Source of the DNA: Allorhizobium paknamense | GTDB taxonomy: Bacteria > Pseudomonadota > Alphaproteobacteria > Rhizobiales > Rhizobiaceae | DNA length: 64,000 nt | Reading direction: 5' to 3' | Assembly (NCBI RefSeq): GCF_030815125.1 | Contig: NZ_JAUSWH010000001.1 | Span: 620,001 to 684,000 of the forward strand | Shown here: one piece after another, positions 1 through 8,950 of the stretch | Numbering within the stretch: position 1 is the stretch's first letter | How the letters are laid out: each line of letters starts with the position of its first letter | The notes under the pieces: model-generated | Databases searched by the model: none | Told to the model about the DNA's origin: nothing | What the model saw: the letters and a program-made list of their open reading frames with translations, nothing else | Translations under genes and position numbers: made by a program

Positions 1-454
1 TATAAGGAGGCTTTTGGTCGATCACGCGGCGGCTTTTCGACGAAAATCCGCGCTCGTGCAGACGGTCAGGGACGCCCTCTCGGGTTCATCCTGACAGGTG
101 GGAAGCTTCGGGTTAAAATACCGTTCCCGATCTGCCAGCCATCCCGGTTGCCAGCCGGGGCTGTTTCTCGCTGATAAGGTCTATGATAGCGGCGCCCTGC
201 GCGAAGAGTTGCTAATCCACGGGATCAGGCCCGTTATCCATCCGAGGGCCAACCGCAAAGACCAACCCTCCTGTGACTTCACAGCCTACAGGGACCGAAA
301 TCATATCGAGCGGCTGTTCAACCGGCTGAAGCAATTTCGTCGTGTCGCCACCCGATACGATAAAACCCGAAAATCCTTCGCCGCCTTTCTCGTGTTGGTC
401 GCCGCAAGAATATGGTTGCCACACTTGCTCCGCTTCATGAGTTGTGCACCTTAG
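1..454 (+). pseudogene. IS5-family transposase fragment, 5'-truncated and frameshifted
   Basis: Two reading frames together give the C-terminal half of an IS5-type (DDE) transposase. Frame 1 from base 1 encodes YKEAFGRSRGGFSTKI and then a DGQGRPLGFILTGG block, typical of the family. After about base 100 the homology continues in another frame with GLFLADKVYDSG (DDE aspartate region) and YRDRNHIERLFNRLKQFRR, which carries the catalytic glutamate and the family's R-rich helix, and stops at 454. The frame change around 95-130 means no intact enzyme can be made. The 5' part lies outside the window or is lost. Family identity rests on motifs only; terminal inverted repeats were not identified. Confidence 0.75.
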
Positions 455-490
455 TTAAGACGGTAACACGCTGTAAACGAGGAGTAAATC

Positions 491-787
491 TTGTATAACT
501 TCAATCACTTAGACCGCATTGCGAAAGACCTGATCGCGACTGGGAAGGCAGCGGACGCGATCAAGATTTATCTTTTCATGGCAGATGGCGACCAGTCGTT
601 GGATGCCGGATATCTCGGGGAGCGGCTGGGAGAGTGTTATGAGAAGATTGGTGACCTGCATGCCGCAAAATATTGGTATGGAAGAGCGGTGGAGGAAAAT
701 CCCGACGTCAGGCTGATTTCTGTAGCAGCGCGTAAAAGGCTCCAAGAAGTCAGCATCGAAGCCTTTTTGGGCGACGCAGAAAAGTAG
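491..787 (+). CDS. small TPR-like hypothetical protein
   Basis: A 98-residue protein of unknown role. It starts at a TTG with a good ribosome binding site (GAGGAG, about 7 bases upstream). Residues about 36-70 (YLGERLGECYEKIGDLHAAKYWYGRA split over two helices) look like one tetratricopeptide-type helical hairpin, and the N-terminal half has a similar helix pair. There is no signal peptide or membrane segment, so it is probably cytosolic and may mediate protein binding. It lies just downstream of the transposase remnant and may have arrived with it. Function cannot be assigned. Confidence 0.55.
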   Translation: MYNFNHLDRIAKDLIATGKAADAIKIYLFMADGDQSLDAGYLGERLGECYEKIGDLHAAKYWYGRAVEENPDVRLISVAARKRLQEVSIEAFLGDAEK

Positions 788-829
788 TTCTTAACGAGCA
801 CCTCAAGCTACTTTGTCAACAGAACCTAG

Positions 830-925
830 TATTCCCTTTTCGAATATCTCAAGCCCTTGATGCATTTGAGATATTCGAAATCTCTTCAAGACGAGGATGC
901 GTTAGCATCTTCGAGCCTTGGTATA
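830..925 (-). repeat. repeat family A, copy 1 (reverse orientation, hairpin 3 missing)
   Basis: Two of the three hairpins of family A are present: the TTTCGAATATCTC/GAGATATTCGAAA stem and the CGAAGATGC/GCATCCTCG stem, ending in the outer boundary CCTTGGTAT. It lies between the small TPR-like gene and the 3' end of glnE, so it could act as a terminator for either. Confidence 0.85.
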
Positions 926-936
926 ATTGGTCGGAT

Positions 937-3882
937 TTACCCCACCACCAGCCCCTGAAACACCCGCCGCACAGCGCGGGACATTTGCCGGATCTCTCCC
1001 TCCAGCGCCTTCATATCCGGGCAGTCGGCAAGTTTCAGCAGCCGGTCGGTCAGCCCCGCCGGCGCCGCTTCCGTCTCGAAATCCCCGTCTATCGACGTCC
1101 GGATCAGTTGCGATAGCTCGGTGTAGAGGTGAAGCGCCCGGCAGACCAGATCCAGATCGTCAGCACGCGTCCGCCCGGTCCCCAGGCTCGCCAATGCCTC
1201 CGCCGTGGTCAGCCCCATCCGCACCGGTCGCGCATCCGTCAACCGCAGCGTCTGCGCCATGAATTCCAGATCGATCAGCCCACCGGCCATCAGCTTGAAA
1301 TCCCAAAGATTCCGCGCAGGCTTCTCCGCCTCGATCAGCGCCCGCATCTCCCGCACATCCGCCTTCACCTTACCAACATCCCGCTTCAGCCCCAAGATAT
1401 CGGCAATGATCGCCTCTGCTTCGGCAATCAGGCCCCTGTCGCCAGCAATCAGCCGCGCCCGGGTCAGCGCCATGTGCTCCCAGGTCCAAGCCTCCTCCTG
1501 CTGGTAGCGGCGAAAGGCCTTGAGCCGCGTCGCAACCGGCCCTTTATTGCCGGAGGGGCGCAACCGCATATCCACCTCATACAGCACCCCCTCCGCGGTG
1601 GGGGCCGAAAGGGCGGCGATCAGCCGCTGCGTGAACCGGGTGTAGTAACGCACGGCATCCAGCGGCTTTGCCCCGTCGCTCTCGTCTGACTCATCGTCAT
1701 GTTCATACAGCAGGATCAGATCGACATCCGAACCGGCAGTCAGTTCCCGTGAGCCGAGCTTACCCATGCCCACCAGCGCCACCCGTCCACCGGCGATCTG
1801 CCCATGCGCCGCCGCAAGTTCCCGCCGCACCGCCTCAAAGGCCTCGGCAATTACCAGATCGGCGAGATCGGTAAAGGCCCGGCCCGCCGACGCCCCGGCA
1901 ATCACCCCGGTCAACAGCCGGATCCCGATCAGAAACCGCTGTTCTGCAGCAAAAATCCGCAATCGGTCGAGAATGTCCTCGTAAAGCCGCGCCCCGCTCA
2001 AAAAGCTTTGCAGCCGCGCCGAAAGATAATCCCGCGTCGGCACCTCCGCCATCAGCCGCGGGTCCAGCATGCCGTCGAACACATGTGGACGCGCCGCAAT
2101 AATGTCCGCCAGCCGCGGTGCCGCCGCCATTACATCCACCAGCAGATCGAGCAGCGGCGGATTGTTGGACAGCAGGGAAAAAAGCTGGATACCCGCCGGC
2201 AGACCGGAGAGAAACTGGTCGAACCGCAGTAGCGCCTCATCCGCCCTGCGGCTCTTGCCGAAGGTCTGTAGCAGACGTGGCGTCAGTTCCGTCAGCCGCT
2301 CGCGCGCTTCCACCGATTGCGTGGCCCTGTAGCGTCCATAATGCCACGTCCGGATCACCCGGGACATATCCTCAGGCCGCGCAAAGCCCAGTTTTGCCAG
2401 GGTGCGCAACGTGTCCGGATCATCCTTCTGGCCAGTGAAAACCAGATTGCCATCGACGGACAACCCCTCCTCATGCTCGAAAAGCTGCGCATAGCGCCTC
2501 TCGACAGTCCTCAGCCGCTTTTCGAGCGCGGCGGAAAAGCCTGCCACGCCCTCAAAGCCCATCATCAGCGCAATCCGCTTCAACTCGGCCTCGGTACTCG
2601 GCAGCACATGGCTCTGCTCGTCCCGCACCATCTGAATACGGTGCTCCACATCCCGCAAAAACCAATAGGCCTCGGTCAGTTCTTCCGCCGTCTCGGCATC
2701 GATCCAACCCGCCGCCTGCAATCCGGCAAGCGCTGCCTCGGTGGCGCGAAGCCGCAGATCAGGCATCCGTCCCCCGGCAATCAACTGCTGTGTCTGTGCA
2801 AAAAACTCGATTTCGCGAATGCCGCCCCGCCCCAGCTTGACATTGTGGCCCTTCACCGCGATCGCCCCATGCCCCTTGTGCACATGGATCTGCCGCTTGA
2901 TCGAATGAATATCGGCAATCGCCGCATAATCGAGATAACGGCGATAGATAAAGGGCTGCAACTCCTTGAGAAAAGCCTCTCCCGCCGCGATATCCCCCGC
3001 AACAGGCCGCGCCTTGATGAAGGCCGCCCGCTCCCAGTTCTGCCCGCGTCCTTCGTAATAGATCAGCGCCGCCTCTACCGGAATGGCGAGCGGCGTCGAG
3101 CCCGGATCGGGCCTGAGCCTCAGATCGGTGCGAAACACATAGCCATGCCCCGTCCGGTCCTGCAAAATCCGGATCAACCGGCGCATCATCCGCCCATAGG
3201 TCTCGCTGGCATCCTCCGGCGCCTTCAGCCGGCCAGCCAAGGGATCGAAAAACACCACGAGATCGATATCGGACGAGTAGTTCAGTTCCCGCGCGCCCAG
3301 CTTGCCCATGCCCAGCACCACAAGCCCGCTTCCCCTCGAAGGATCATCCAGATCCTGAAGCTCAAGCTTGCCCGCCTGCGCGCCCTGCACCAGCAGATGA
3401 TCGATGGCCGCGGCAATCGCGGCATCCGCCAGCCGGCTCAGCCACAGCGTCGTGGTGCGGGCATCATGCACCCGGCCCAGATCGGCCAGCGCCAGCAGAA
3501 AGGCCACATCGCGCTTGGTCAGCCGCAACCGCGCCATCACCTCCGCCTCACTCGCCGGGCTTTCGCCTTCTCCCTGTCTCCAGCTCTGCCGCGCCGCCTC
3601 CACCCGCGCCGCCAGCAGCGCCGGTAACGGCTCACGCCAGGCGCTCAGAAGAAGATGCGGCGCAAGCGTCAGCGTTTCCCGCAGAAACGGCGAAAGCGAC
3701 AGCGCCGCCGTCAAAAAATCATTGACCGCTTCCTCGCCCAACGGTGCGGCAAGCTCGGGCTCTGCCCGGCACAGCTCCTTCAAAACGGCCTGTGCCGCCT
3801 TCGCCTCGGTCTTGTTCAAAGGCCAGATCGTGCATGCCTTCACCTCAGCCAGAAGCGATCCACTCTCCCCGCCAGCCACCAT
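937..3882 (-). CDS. glnE: bifunctional glutamine synthetase adenylyltransferase/adenylyl-removing enzyme
   Basis: GlnE attaches AMP to and removes it from glutamine synthetase in response to PII, coupling nitrogen status to enzyme activity. The 981-residue length is normal for the family. Two nucleotidyltransferase modules are visible: GMGKLGARELNYSSDIDL at about residues 191-208 (adenylyl-removing half) and GMGKLGSRELTAGSDVDL near residue 705 (adenylyltransferase half), each with the paired aspartates that bind metal. The ATG has a strong Shine-Dalgarno (GGAGGGGGAG). It is the last gene of a minus-strand group: the kinase gene upstream ends only 20 bases before it, so they are probably cotranscribed, a pairing known from other rhizobia. 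Confidence 0.96.
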   Translation of the reverse strand: MVAGGESGSLLAEVKACTIWPLNKTEAKAAQAVLKELCRAEPELAAPLGEEAVNDFLTAALSLSPFLRETLTLAPHLLLSAWREPLPALLAARVEAARQSWRQGEGESPASEAEVMARLRLTKRDVAFLLALADLGRVHDARTTTLWLSRLADAAIAAAIDHLLVQGAQAGKLELQDLDDPSRGSGLVVLGMGKLGARELNYSSDIDLVVFFDPLAGRLKAPEDASETYGRMMRRLIRILQDRTGHGYVFRTDLRLRPDPGSTPLAIPVEAALIYYEGRGQNWERAAFIKARPVAGDIAAGEAFLKELQPFIYRRYLDYAAIADIHSIKRQIHVHKGHGAIAVKGHNVKLGRGGIREIEFFAQTQQLIAGGRMPDLRLRATEAALAGLQAAGWIDAETAEELTEAYWFLRDVEHRIQMVRDEQSHVLPSTEAELKRIALMMGFEGVAGFSAALEKRLRTVERRYAQLFEHEEGLSVDGNLVFTGQKDDPDTLRTLAKLGFARPEDMSRVIRTWHYGRYRATQSVEARERLTELTPRLLQTFGKSRRADEALLRFDQFLSGLPAGIQLFSLLSNNPPLLDLLVDVMAAAPRLADIIAARPHVFDGMLDPRLMAEVPTRDYLSARLQSFLSGARLYEDILDRLRIFAAEQRFLIGIRLLTGVIAGASAGRAFTDLADLVIAEAFEAVRRELAAAHGQIAGGRVALVGMGKLGSRELTAGSDVDLILLYEHDDESDESDGAKPLDAVRYYTRFTQRLIAALSAPTAEGVLYEVDMRLRPSGNKGPVATRLKAFRRYQQEEAWTWEHMALTRARLIAGDRGLIAEAEAIIADILGLKRDVGKVKADVREMRALIEAEKPARNLWDFKLMAGGLIDLEFMAQTLRLTDARPVRMGLTTAEALASLGTGRTRADDLDLVCRALHLYTELSQLIRTSIDGDFETEAAPAGLTDRLLKLADCPDMKALEGEIRQMSRAVRRVFQGLVVG

Positions 3883-3902
3883 TGCTCCCCCTCCTCATCC
3901 TG

Positions 3903-5306
3903 TCACCGCCTGCCGCCGGGAAACACCATCACCGCCGTCAAACCCGGTGAAGCCGCCTCCGGTCCATCGGTGTCGGCCAGTTCCAGCCGTCCTCCATGCA
4001 GAGACATCACCGCCTCCACCAGCGAAAGCCCCAGCCCCGTGCCCGGCTTGCTGCGGCTTTCATCCAGCCGCACGAAGCGCTTCACCGCATCCTCGCGCCG
4101 CTCCGCCGGAATGCCGGGACCATGATCGCTCACAGAAAGCCGCACCTCACCCTGCTCGGCCTTGAGCGCAATCCTGATTTCGCTGCCACCATCTCCAGCA
4201 TATTTGATGGCATTATCCAAGAGGTTGAACATCGCCTGCCCGATCAGCTCACGATTGCCGCGCACCAGACATCCCTCAGCAATCTCGCAGTTCAGCACAT
4301 AGCCCGCCTCCTCCGCCACCGGCTCGTAAAGCTCCGCCGTATCGGCGGCAATGGCGGAGAGATCGAGATCACTCAACTCGGCCGCAATGGAGCCCGCCTC
4401 CACGCGGGAAATCATCAACAGCGCGTTGAAGGTGCGGATCAACTGATCGGATTCGGCAATGATCCCTTCCAAAGCCAGCCGCCGCGCTTCGCCATCCTCC
4501 TGGCCCAGCGCATCTGCCGCACGGTTGCGCAGCCGCGTCAGCGGCGTCTTCAGGTCATGGGCGATGTTATCGGAAACCTGCCGCAAGCCCTCGTTCAGCT
4601 TGCCGATCCGCTCCAGCATCTCGTTCAGCGAAACAGAAAGCCGGTCGAACTCGTCGCCGGAGCCCGTCACCGGCAGCCGCTGCGCCAGATCGCCCGCCAT
4701 GATCTTCTTGCTGGCGGCAGAAACCCGGTCGATCCGTTTCAGCGCGTTGCGGCCAATGGCAAACCAGATCACCACCGCCCCGCCGCCCATGATCGCCAGC
4801 GCCACCATCAGCGCCTTGCGCACCAGATAGCGGAACCGGGTCGGCTCACCCAGATCGCGCCCCACCAGAATACGCAGGCCATTATCCAGAAAAATCACAT
4901 GGGCAACCGCCAGATGCCGCTTCCCTTCATCGGTCTCGGCATAGCGGTCGTACATGAAGGGAAAATCCGTCCATCCCTCCCGGTCCAGCACCCCCGGCTG
5001 CAGCGAAGCCACATTGCCCGCCAGCATCTCGCCATTCGGCCCGGCAATCACATAGAGGTTCGCCCCCGGCTGGCGCATCCGCCGCTCCATCAGCCGGAGC
5101 AGCCCGTTGACGCCGGAGCGCTCATAGGCCCCCTGGATCGCCGTCACCTCCTGCTGCAAGCCCTCCCGCGTCTGCTGGTTCAGCAGCCGCTCGGACAAGG
5201 CGGTCACATAAATCACCAGAAAGGCCGCACACAGCGCAAATAGCAGAATGTAAAGTGCCGAAAGCCGCACCGCTGTGGAGCGGAACATCACCCCCATCCG
5301 GCTCAT
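3903..5306 (-). CDS. sensor histidine kinase, HAMP-containing
   Basis: A 467-residue membrane kinase. It has an N-terminal transmembrane segment (about residues 10-35), a periplasmic sensor domain, a second membrane segment (about 165-185), a HAMP linker, the HisKA box SDNIAHDLKTPLTRLRNR with the phospho-accepting histidine, an N box (LLDNAIKYAGD), and G boxes SDHGPGIPAE and GTGLGLSLVEAV. It pairs with the OmpR-type regulator encoded just upstream (gap 88 bases, filled by a family C repeat) and lies directly before glnE. The stimulus is unknown. The constant neighbourhood of degP suggests envelope stress, but this is inference. Confidence 0.9.
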   Translation of the reverse strand: MSRMGVMFRSTAVRLSALYILLFALCAAFLVIYVTALSERLLNQQTREGLQQEVTAIQGAYERSGVNGLLRLMERRMRQPGANLYVIAGPNGEMLAGNVASLQPGVLDREGWTDFPFMYDRYAETDEGKRHLAVAHVIFLDNGLRILVGRDLGEPTRFRYLVRKALMVALAIMGGGAVVIWFAIGRNALKRIDRVSAASKKIMAGDLAQRLPVTGSGDEFDRLSVSLNEMLERIGKLNEGLRQVSDNIAHDLKTPLTRLRNRAADALGQEDGEARRLALEGIIAESDQLIRTFNALLMISRVEAGSIAAELSDLDLSAIAADTAELYEPVAEEAGYVLNCEIAEGCLVRGNRELIGQAMFNLLDNAIKYAGDGGSEIRIALKAEQGEVRLSVSDHGPGIPAERREDAVKRFVRLDESRSKPGTGLGLSLVEAVMSLHGGRLELADTDGPEAASPGLTAVMVFPGGRR

Positions 5307-5315
5307 CGCACACCG

Positions 5316-5376
5316 CTCAAAGCATTTTTACGCATTTCCAGAGAGAAAACCGGTCTCCACTTTTCCTGGAAACACT
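5316..5376. repeat. repeat family C, copy 1
   Basis: Contains the ACCGGTCTCCACTTTTCCTGG core with CATTTTTACGCATTTCC beside it. This short repeat is common between rhizobial genes. Here it lies inside the response regulator/kinase operon. Confidence 0.8.
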
Positions 5377-5394
5377 CAAGCCCGGACGAGATCA

Positions 5395-6072
5395 TCATCC
5401 CTCGTCCTTGATCATATAGCCGGCACCGCGCACCGTCTTCAAAAGCGGCTTGTCGAAATCCCGCTCGATCTTCGAGCGCAGCCGCGAGACATGCACATCG
5501 ATGACATTGGTCTGAGGATCGAAGTGATAATCCCACACATGCTCCAGCAGCATGGTGCGCGTTACCACCTGTCCGGCATTCTTCATCAGATATTCCAGCA
5601 GTCGAAATTCCCGTGGCTGCAGCAGGATTTCCTTGCCACCCCGGCGCACCTCGTGGGAAAGCCGGTCCAGTTCCAGATCGCCCACCCGGTACATCATGTC
5701 CTGCTCGGGCGCACCCTTGCGCCGGCCCAGCACCTCCACCCGTGCCAGAAGCTCGGAAAAGGCATAGGGCTTCGGCAGATAGTCATCGCCTCCGGCCCTC
5801 AGGCCCGTCACCCGGTCATCCACCTGTCCCAACGCCGAAAGGATCAGCACGGGCGTGTTCACGGCCCGCTTGCGCAGTTCCGAAATCACCGAAAGCCCAT
5901 CCCGGCGTGGCAGCATGCGGTCGATAATCAGCACGTCGTAGCTGTTTTCGCTGGCCATGAAGAGGCCAGCCTCGCCATCGCTGGCATGGTCGGCGGTAAT
6001 CCCCGCCTCACGAAAGGCCTTCACCATATAGGCGGCAGCTTCCAGATCGTCTTCAATGACAAGTATCTTCAT
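5395..6072 (-). CDS. OmpR-family response regulator
   Basis: A 225-residue regulator starting at MKILVIEDDLEAAAYM. The receiver domain (about 1-115) has the acidic pair EDD, the phosphoacceptor in DVLIIDRMLPRRDG and the conserved lysine in LPKPYAFSE. The winged-helix DNA-binding domain (about 128-222) ends with VWDYHFDPQTNVIDVHVSRL, RSKIERDF and VRGAGYMI. The reading frame is open a further 25 codons upstream, but the start at 6072 gives the family's usual N-terminus; no strong Shine-Dalgarno is seen there. It is paired with the downstream kinase and lies between degP and glnE. Targets are unknown; degP is a plausible one. Confidence 0.9.
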   Translation of the reverse strand: MKILVIEDDLEAAAYMVKAFREAGITADHASDGEAGLFMASENSYDVLIIDRMLPRRDGLSVISELRKRAVNTPVLILSALGQVDDRVTGLRAGGDDYLPKPYAFSELLARVEVLGRRKGAPEQDMMYRVGDLELDRLSHEVRRGGKEILLQPREFRLLEYLMKNAGQVVTRTMLLEHVWDYHFDPQTNVIDVHVSRLRSKIERDFDKPLLKTVRGAGYMIKDEG

Positions 6073-6159
6073 GCGCTGGACAATACCGGCGCCATTGTCG
6101 CCTGCACAGCCCGTTTTACCGCTTTCAACCATTTGTCCCATTGCCATATCGACCTTATC

Positions 6160-6284
6160 ATACCAAGGCTCGAAGATGCTGACGCATCCTCGCCTTGAAG
6201 AGATTTCGAATATCTCGATTGCGTCAGAAGCTTGAGATATTCGAAAAAGGAATACGATGAGTCATTTTCAATGACTCTTCGTAT
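6160..6284 (+). repeat. repeat family A, copy 2 (full length)
   Basis: A full three-hairpin copy: ATACCAAGGCTCGAAGATGC...GCATCCTCGCC, TTTCGAATATCTC...GAGATATTCGAAA and ATACGATGAGTCATT...AATGACTCTTCGTAT. It separates the degP terminator from the response regulator gene. Confidence 0.9.
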
Positions 6285-6322
6285 CATTCCGTCTCCCCAG
6301 CGAGAGACGGGGCCAGCATGTC

Positions 6323-6358
6323 AAATATAAAAGGGCGACCGAACTGCTCCGGTCGCCC
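6323..6358 (-). terminator. rho-independent terminator of degP
   Basis: On the minus strand GGGCGACCG and CGGTCGCCC form a perfect 9-bp GC-rich stem with an 8-base loop, followed by TTTTATATTT. It lies 21 bases after the degP stop, so most degP transcripts should end here rather than continue into the regulator/kinase genes. Confidence 0.9.
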
Positions 6359-6378
6359 CATCATCTCAAGGCGTGAGA

Positions 6379-7947
6379 TCAGCCCTGGTTGATTGGCAGC
6401 GCCACGAAACGGCTGCCCTTGTCGGTCTGGATCTGGAACAGCGCCTTGCTGCGGCCTTCCTTCTTGGCCTGATCGATGATCTTCTTCACATCGGCGGCCT
6501 TGGCCACCTCCTGATTGTTGACCGAGGTGATCTTCTCACCGGGCTTCACACCCTTGTCGGCGGCGTCGGAGTCGGGATCGACATCGGTAATCGTCAGACC
6601 CTTGCCATCATCGGAGGGCTGCACCGTCACGCCCAGCCCTGCCAGCGCCTGTTCGGTCGCGGGTGCGCTCCGCTCCTCGCTGCCCTGGTCGTCACCGCTG
6701 TTGTCGGCGGTCTTGTCCTCGGTCGGCAGCTTACCCAGATCCACCTTGACGGACACGGACTTGCCTTCACGCCAGACCGAGACATCCACCTTGGTTCCCG
6801 GTGCGAAGGAAGCAATGCGGCGGGCAAGATCGCGCGGATCCTTCACCGGCTCGCCATTGACGGCGGTGATCACATCGCCCTGCTTGATCCCGGCCTTGGC
6901 GCCGGGGGAATCGGCCTGCGGTTCAGCCACCAGCGCACCCCGCGCTTCCGAAAGACCAAGCGAGTCGGCAATATCCTTCGTCACCGGCTGGATCTGCACG
7001 CCCAGCCAGCCGCGCTGAACGGAGCCGTTCTTGATCAGCGAATTGACCACATCCTTGGCGGTGGAGGCCGGAATGGCGAAGGCAATCCCCACACTGCCGC
7101 CGGAGGGCGAGAAGATCGCCGTGTTGATGCCTACAACCTGACCGTTCAGGTTGAAGTCCGGACCACCGGAGTTCCCACGGTTCACAGCCGCATCGATCTG
7201 GATGTAATCGTCATAGGGGCCGGAGCCGATATCGCGGCCGAAGGCCGAAACGATACCTGCCGTCACCGTACCGCCCAGACCGAAGGGATTGCCGACGGCA
7301 ACCACCCAGTCACCCACCTTCACCTTGTCGTCATCGGCCCAGTTCACATAGGTGAATTTCTTGTTCGGCTCATTGACCTTCAGCACGGCCAGATCGGTGC
7401 GCGGATCCTTGCCCACCAGCTTGGCATCCAGTTCCGTGCCGTCATTCATCACCACCGTATAGGCCTGACCGTCGGAAACGACGTGGTTGTTGGTGACGAT
7501 ATAGCCATCCTCGGAAATGAAGAAGCCGGAGCCCTGCGCGGTCGGACGCAGGCGGCGCGGACGCTGCTCGGCATGCGGTCCACCCCGCGGACCGGGCTCG
7601 GCATGCGGACCACCGCGACCATCCGGCGCCATCGGCATGCCCCATTCACGGAAGAAGCGCTTCAGCGGATCGGGCAACTGGTCGAAATCGCGGCCATTGA
7701 AGGAAAAATTGCTGTCATCGGAGGTCTGCTGCACATCCGACTGGACCCGGATGGAAACAACAGCCGGAAGAACGGCATCAACCACACCGGAAAAGCTCGG
7801 CACCTGCGGCGCCTGCACATTCACGGGCGCAGCATAGGCGGGCACCATCAGTGGCGTCGCACCCGCCAGCATCAAGGCCGCGAGCCCCGCCGCGGTCCCG
7901 GTCTTCAGGACCGATTTGAAAGAGCGCGGATTGGAGGTCTTCGACAT
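6379..7947 (-). CDS. degP: DegP/HtrA-type periplasmic serine protease
   Basis: A periplasmic protease/chaperone for misfolded envelope proteins. From the ATG at 7947 (522 residues; GAAGG upstream) it has a signal peptide ending near the AYA/APV boundary, a trypsin-like domain with the triad in VTNNHVV (His), DPRTDLAVLKV (Asp) and GNSGGP (Ser), and two PDZ domains (about residues 295-385 and 425-515). A His/Pro/Gly/Arg-rich insert (about 88-120) precedes the catalytic His region. The frame is open 32 codons further upstream, but the chosen start gives a proper signal sequence. It is bounded by a strong terminator and lies between cycL and the two-component pair, an order known in rhizobia. Confidence 0.94.
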   Translation of the reverse strand: MSKTSNPRSFKSVLKTGTAAGLAALMLAGATPLMVPAYAAPVNVQAPQVPSFSGVVDAVLPAVVSIRVQSDVQQTSDDSNFSFNGRDFDQLPDPLKRFFREWGMPMAPDGRGGPHAEPGPRGGPHAEQRPRRLRPTAQGSGFFISEDGYIVTNNHVVSDGQAYTVVMNDGTELDAKLVGKDPRTDLAVLKVNEPNKKFTYVNWADDDKVKVGDWVVAVGNPFGLGGTVTAGIVSAFGRDIGSGPYDDYIQIDAAVNRGNSGGPDFNLNGQVVGINTAIFSPSGGSVGIAFAIPASTAKDVVNSLIKNGSVQRGWLGVQIQPVTKDIADSLGLSEARGALVAEPQADSPGAKAGIKQGDVITAVNGEPVKDPRDLARRIASFAPGTKVDVSVWREGKSVSVKVDLGKLPTEDKTADNSGDDQGSEERSAPATEQALAGLGVTVQPSDDGKGLTITDVDPDSDAADKGVKPGEKITSVNNQEVAKAADVKKIIDQAKKEGRSKALFQIQTDKGSRFVALPINQG

Positions 7948-8231
7948 GGGATCTACCTTCATCTGTTTCATCGCATCGTTATCAGGAACGGAGCCGGAAA
8001 ACCGATCTCCCGTGGTTGATGATCCAGATATAGGGAGCATCACGTTACAACGAACTGTCCAGCAGATGAAAATTTCGTAATAAGTTCAGTGAACATTCGG
8101 TCATGAGGAAAGTCCGGTGCCTTCGGTCCAGGGCCCCGGCGTTTCGTCCGCCTCATCCTTTCAGAAAATGGTAGAGCCTCTGCCCCTTGAACCGCAGCGC
8201 ACGAGCCAAACGTTTTGCTTCGTGCGACCTT
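7948..8231. other. degP upstream region, no gene seen
   Basis: This 284-base spacer must carry the degP promoter. It includes an AT-rich stretch at about 8068-8100. I found no convincing match to a known sigma or regulator consensus and no credible small gene. Confidence 0.4.
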
Positions 8232-8482
8232 ATACCAAGGCTCGAAGATGCTCACGCATCCTCGCCTTAAAGGAGTTTCGAATATCTCAACTGCATCAGA
8301 GGCTTGAGATATTCGAAAAGGGAATACGAAGTGTCATCTTCGATGGCTCTTCGTATTATACCAAGGCTCGAAGATGCTAACGCATCCTCGCCTTGAAGGA
8401 ATTTCGAATATCTCAACTGCATCAGGGGCTTGAGATATTCGAAAAGGGAATACGAACTGCCATTTTCAATGGCTCTTCGTAT
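8232..8482 (+). repeat. repeat family A, tandem copies 3 and 4
   Basis: Two full copies lie head to tail (8232-8356 and 8358-8482), both in the ATACCAAGG...CGTAT orientation and differing at only a few positions. Copy 4 ends 3 bases before the cycL stop codon. Such close similarity suggests a recent tandem duplication. Confidence 0.92.
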
Positions 8483-8485
8483 TCA

Positions 8486-8950
8486 TCAGGCCTCACTCTC
8501 CTCCAGCAACCGCTTCAGCCGTGCCTCTTCCTCATCGCTCAGCCGCTCCGCACGCTTGCGCCCAGCCCCACGCCGCACATAAAGCACGGCCGCAACCGCG
8601 CCGATCACCAGCAGCACCCCGGGCGCGCCCCACAGCACCAGCGTCTCGGAGGACATCCGCGGCTTCAAAAGCACGAATTGCCCATAGCGCGATACCAGGT
8701 AATCCATCACCTGCTCGTCGCTGTCCCCCTTGACGATCCGCTCGCGCACCAGAAGCCGCAAATCCTTGGCCAGTTCGGCATTGGAATCGTCGATGGACTG
8801 GTTCTGGCACACCATGCAGCGCAATTGCGCCGAAAGATGCCGGGCGCGCGCCTCCAGCGCCGGATCGGACAGCACCTCATCCGGATTGACCGCAAAGACG
8901 GGCCGCGCAAGGCTCAAGAATAAAAGCGCCAAAACGGCGAAATTCCTCAT
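8486..8950 (-). CDS. cycL: cytochrome c maturation protein CycL (CcmH)
   Basis: CcmH/CycL is a membrane-anchored periplasmic thiol oxidoreductase that handles apocytochrome c cysteines before heme ligation. The 154-residue protein has a signal peptide ([20 protein letters not shown]), the signature [16 protein letters not shown] with the CxxC pair, and a C-terminal membrane helix (about 104-126). The ATG at 8950 overlaps the cycK stop as ATGA, giving translational coupling. It is the last gene of the cycHJKL operon. A tandem pair of A repeats follows the stop and may end transcription before degP. Confidence 0.95.
   Translation of the reverse strand: MRNFAVLALLFLSLARPVFAVNPDEVLSDPALEARARHLSAQLRCMVCQNQSIDDSNAELAKDLRLLVRERIVKGDSDEQVMDYLVSRYGQFVLLKPRMSSETLVLWGAPGVLLVIGAVAAVLYVRRGAGRKRAERLSDEEEARLKRLLEESEA

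Noticed and set aside
2317..3627. Long plus-strand open frame opposite glnE (436 codons)
   Set aside because: It is antisense to a clearly conserved gene; its Arg/Pro/His/Gln-rich composition is what high-GC shadow frames produce.
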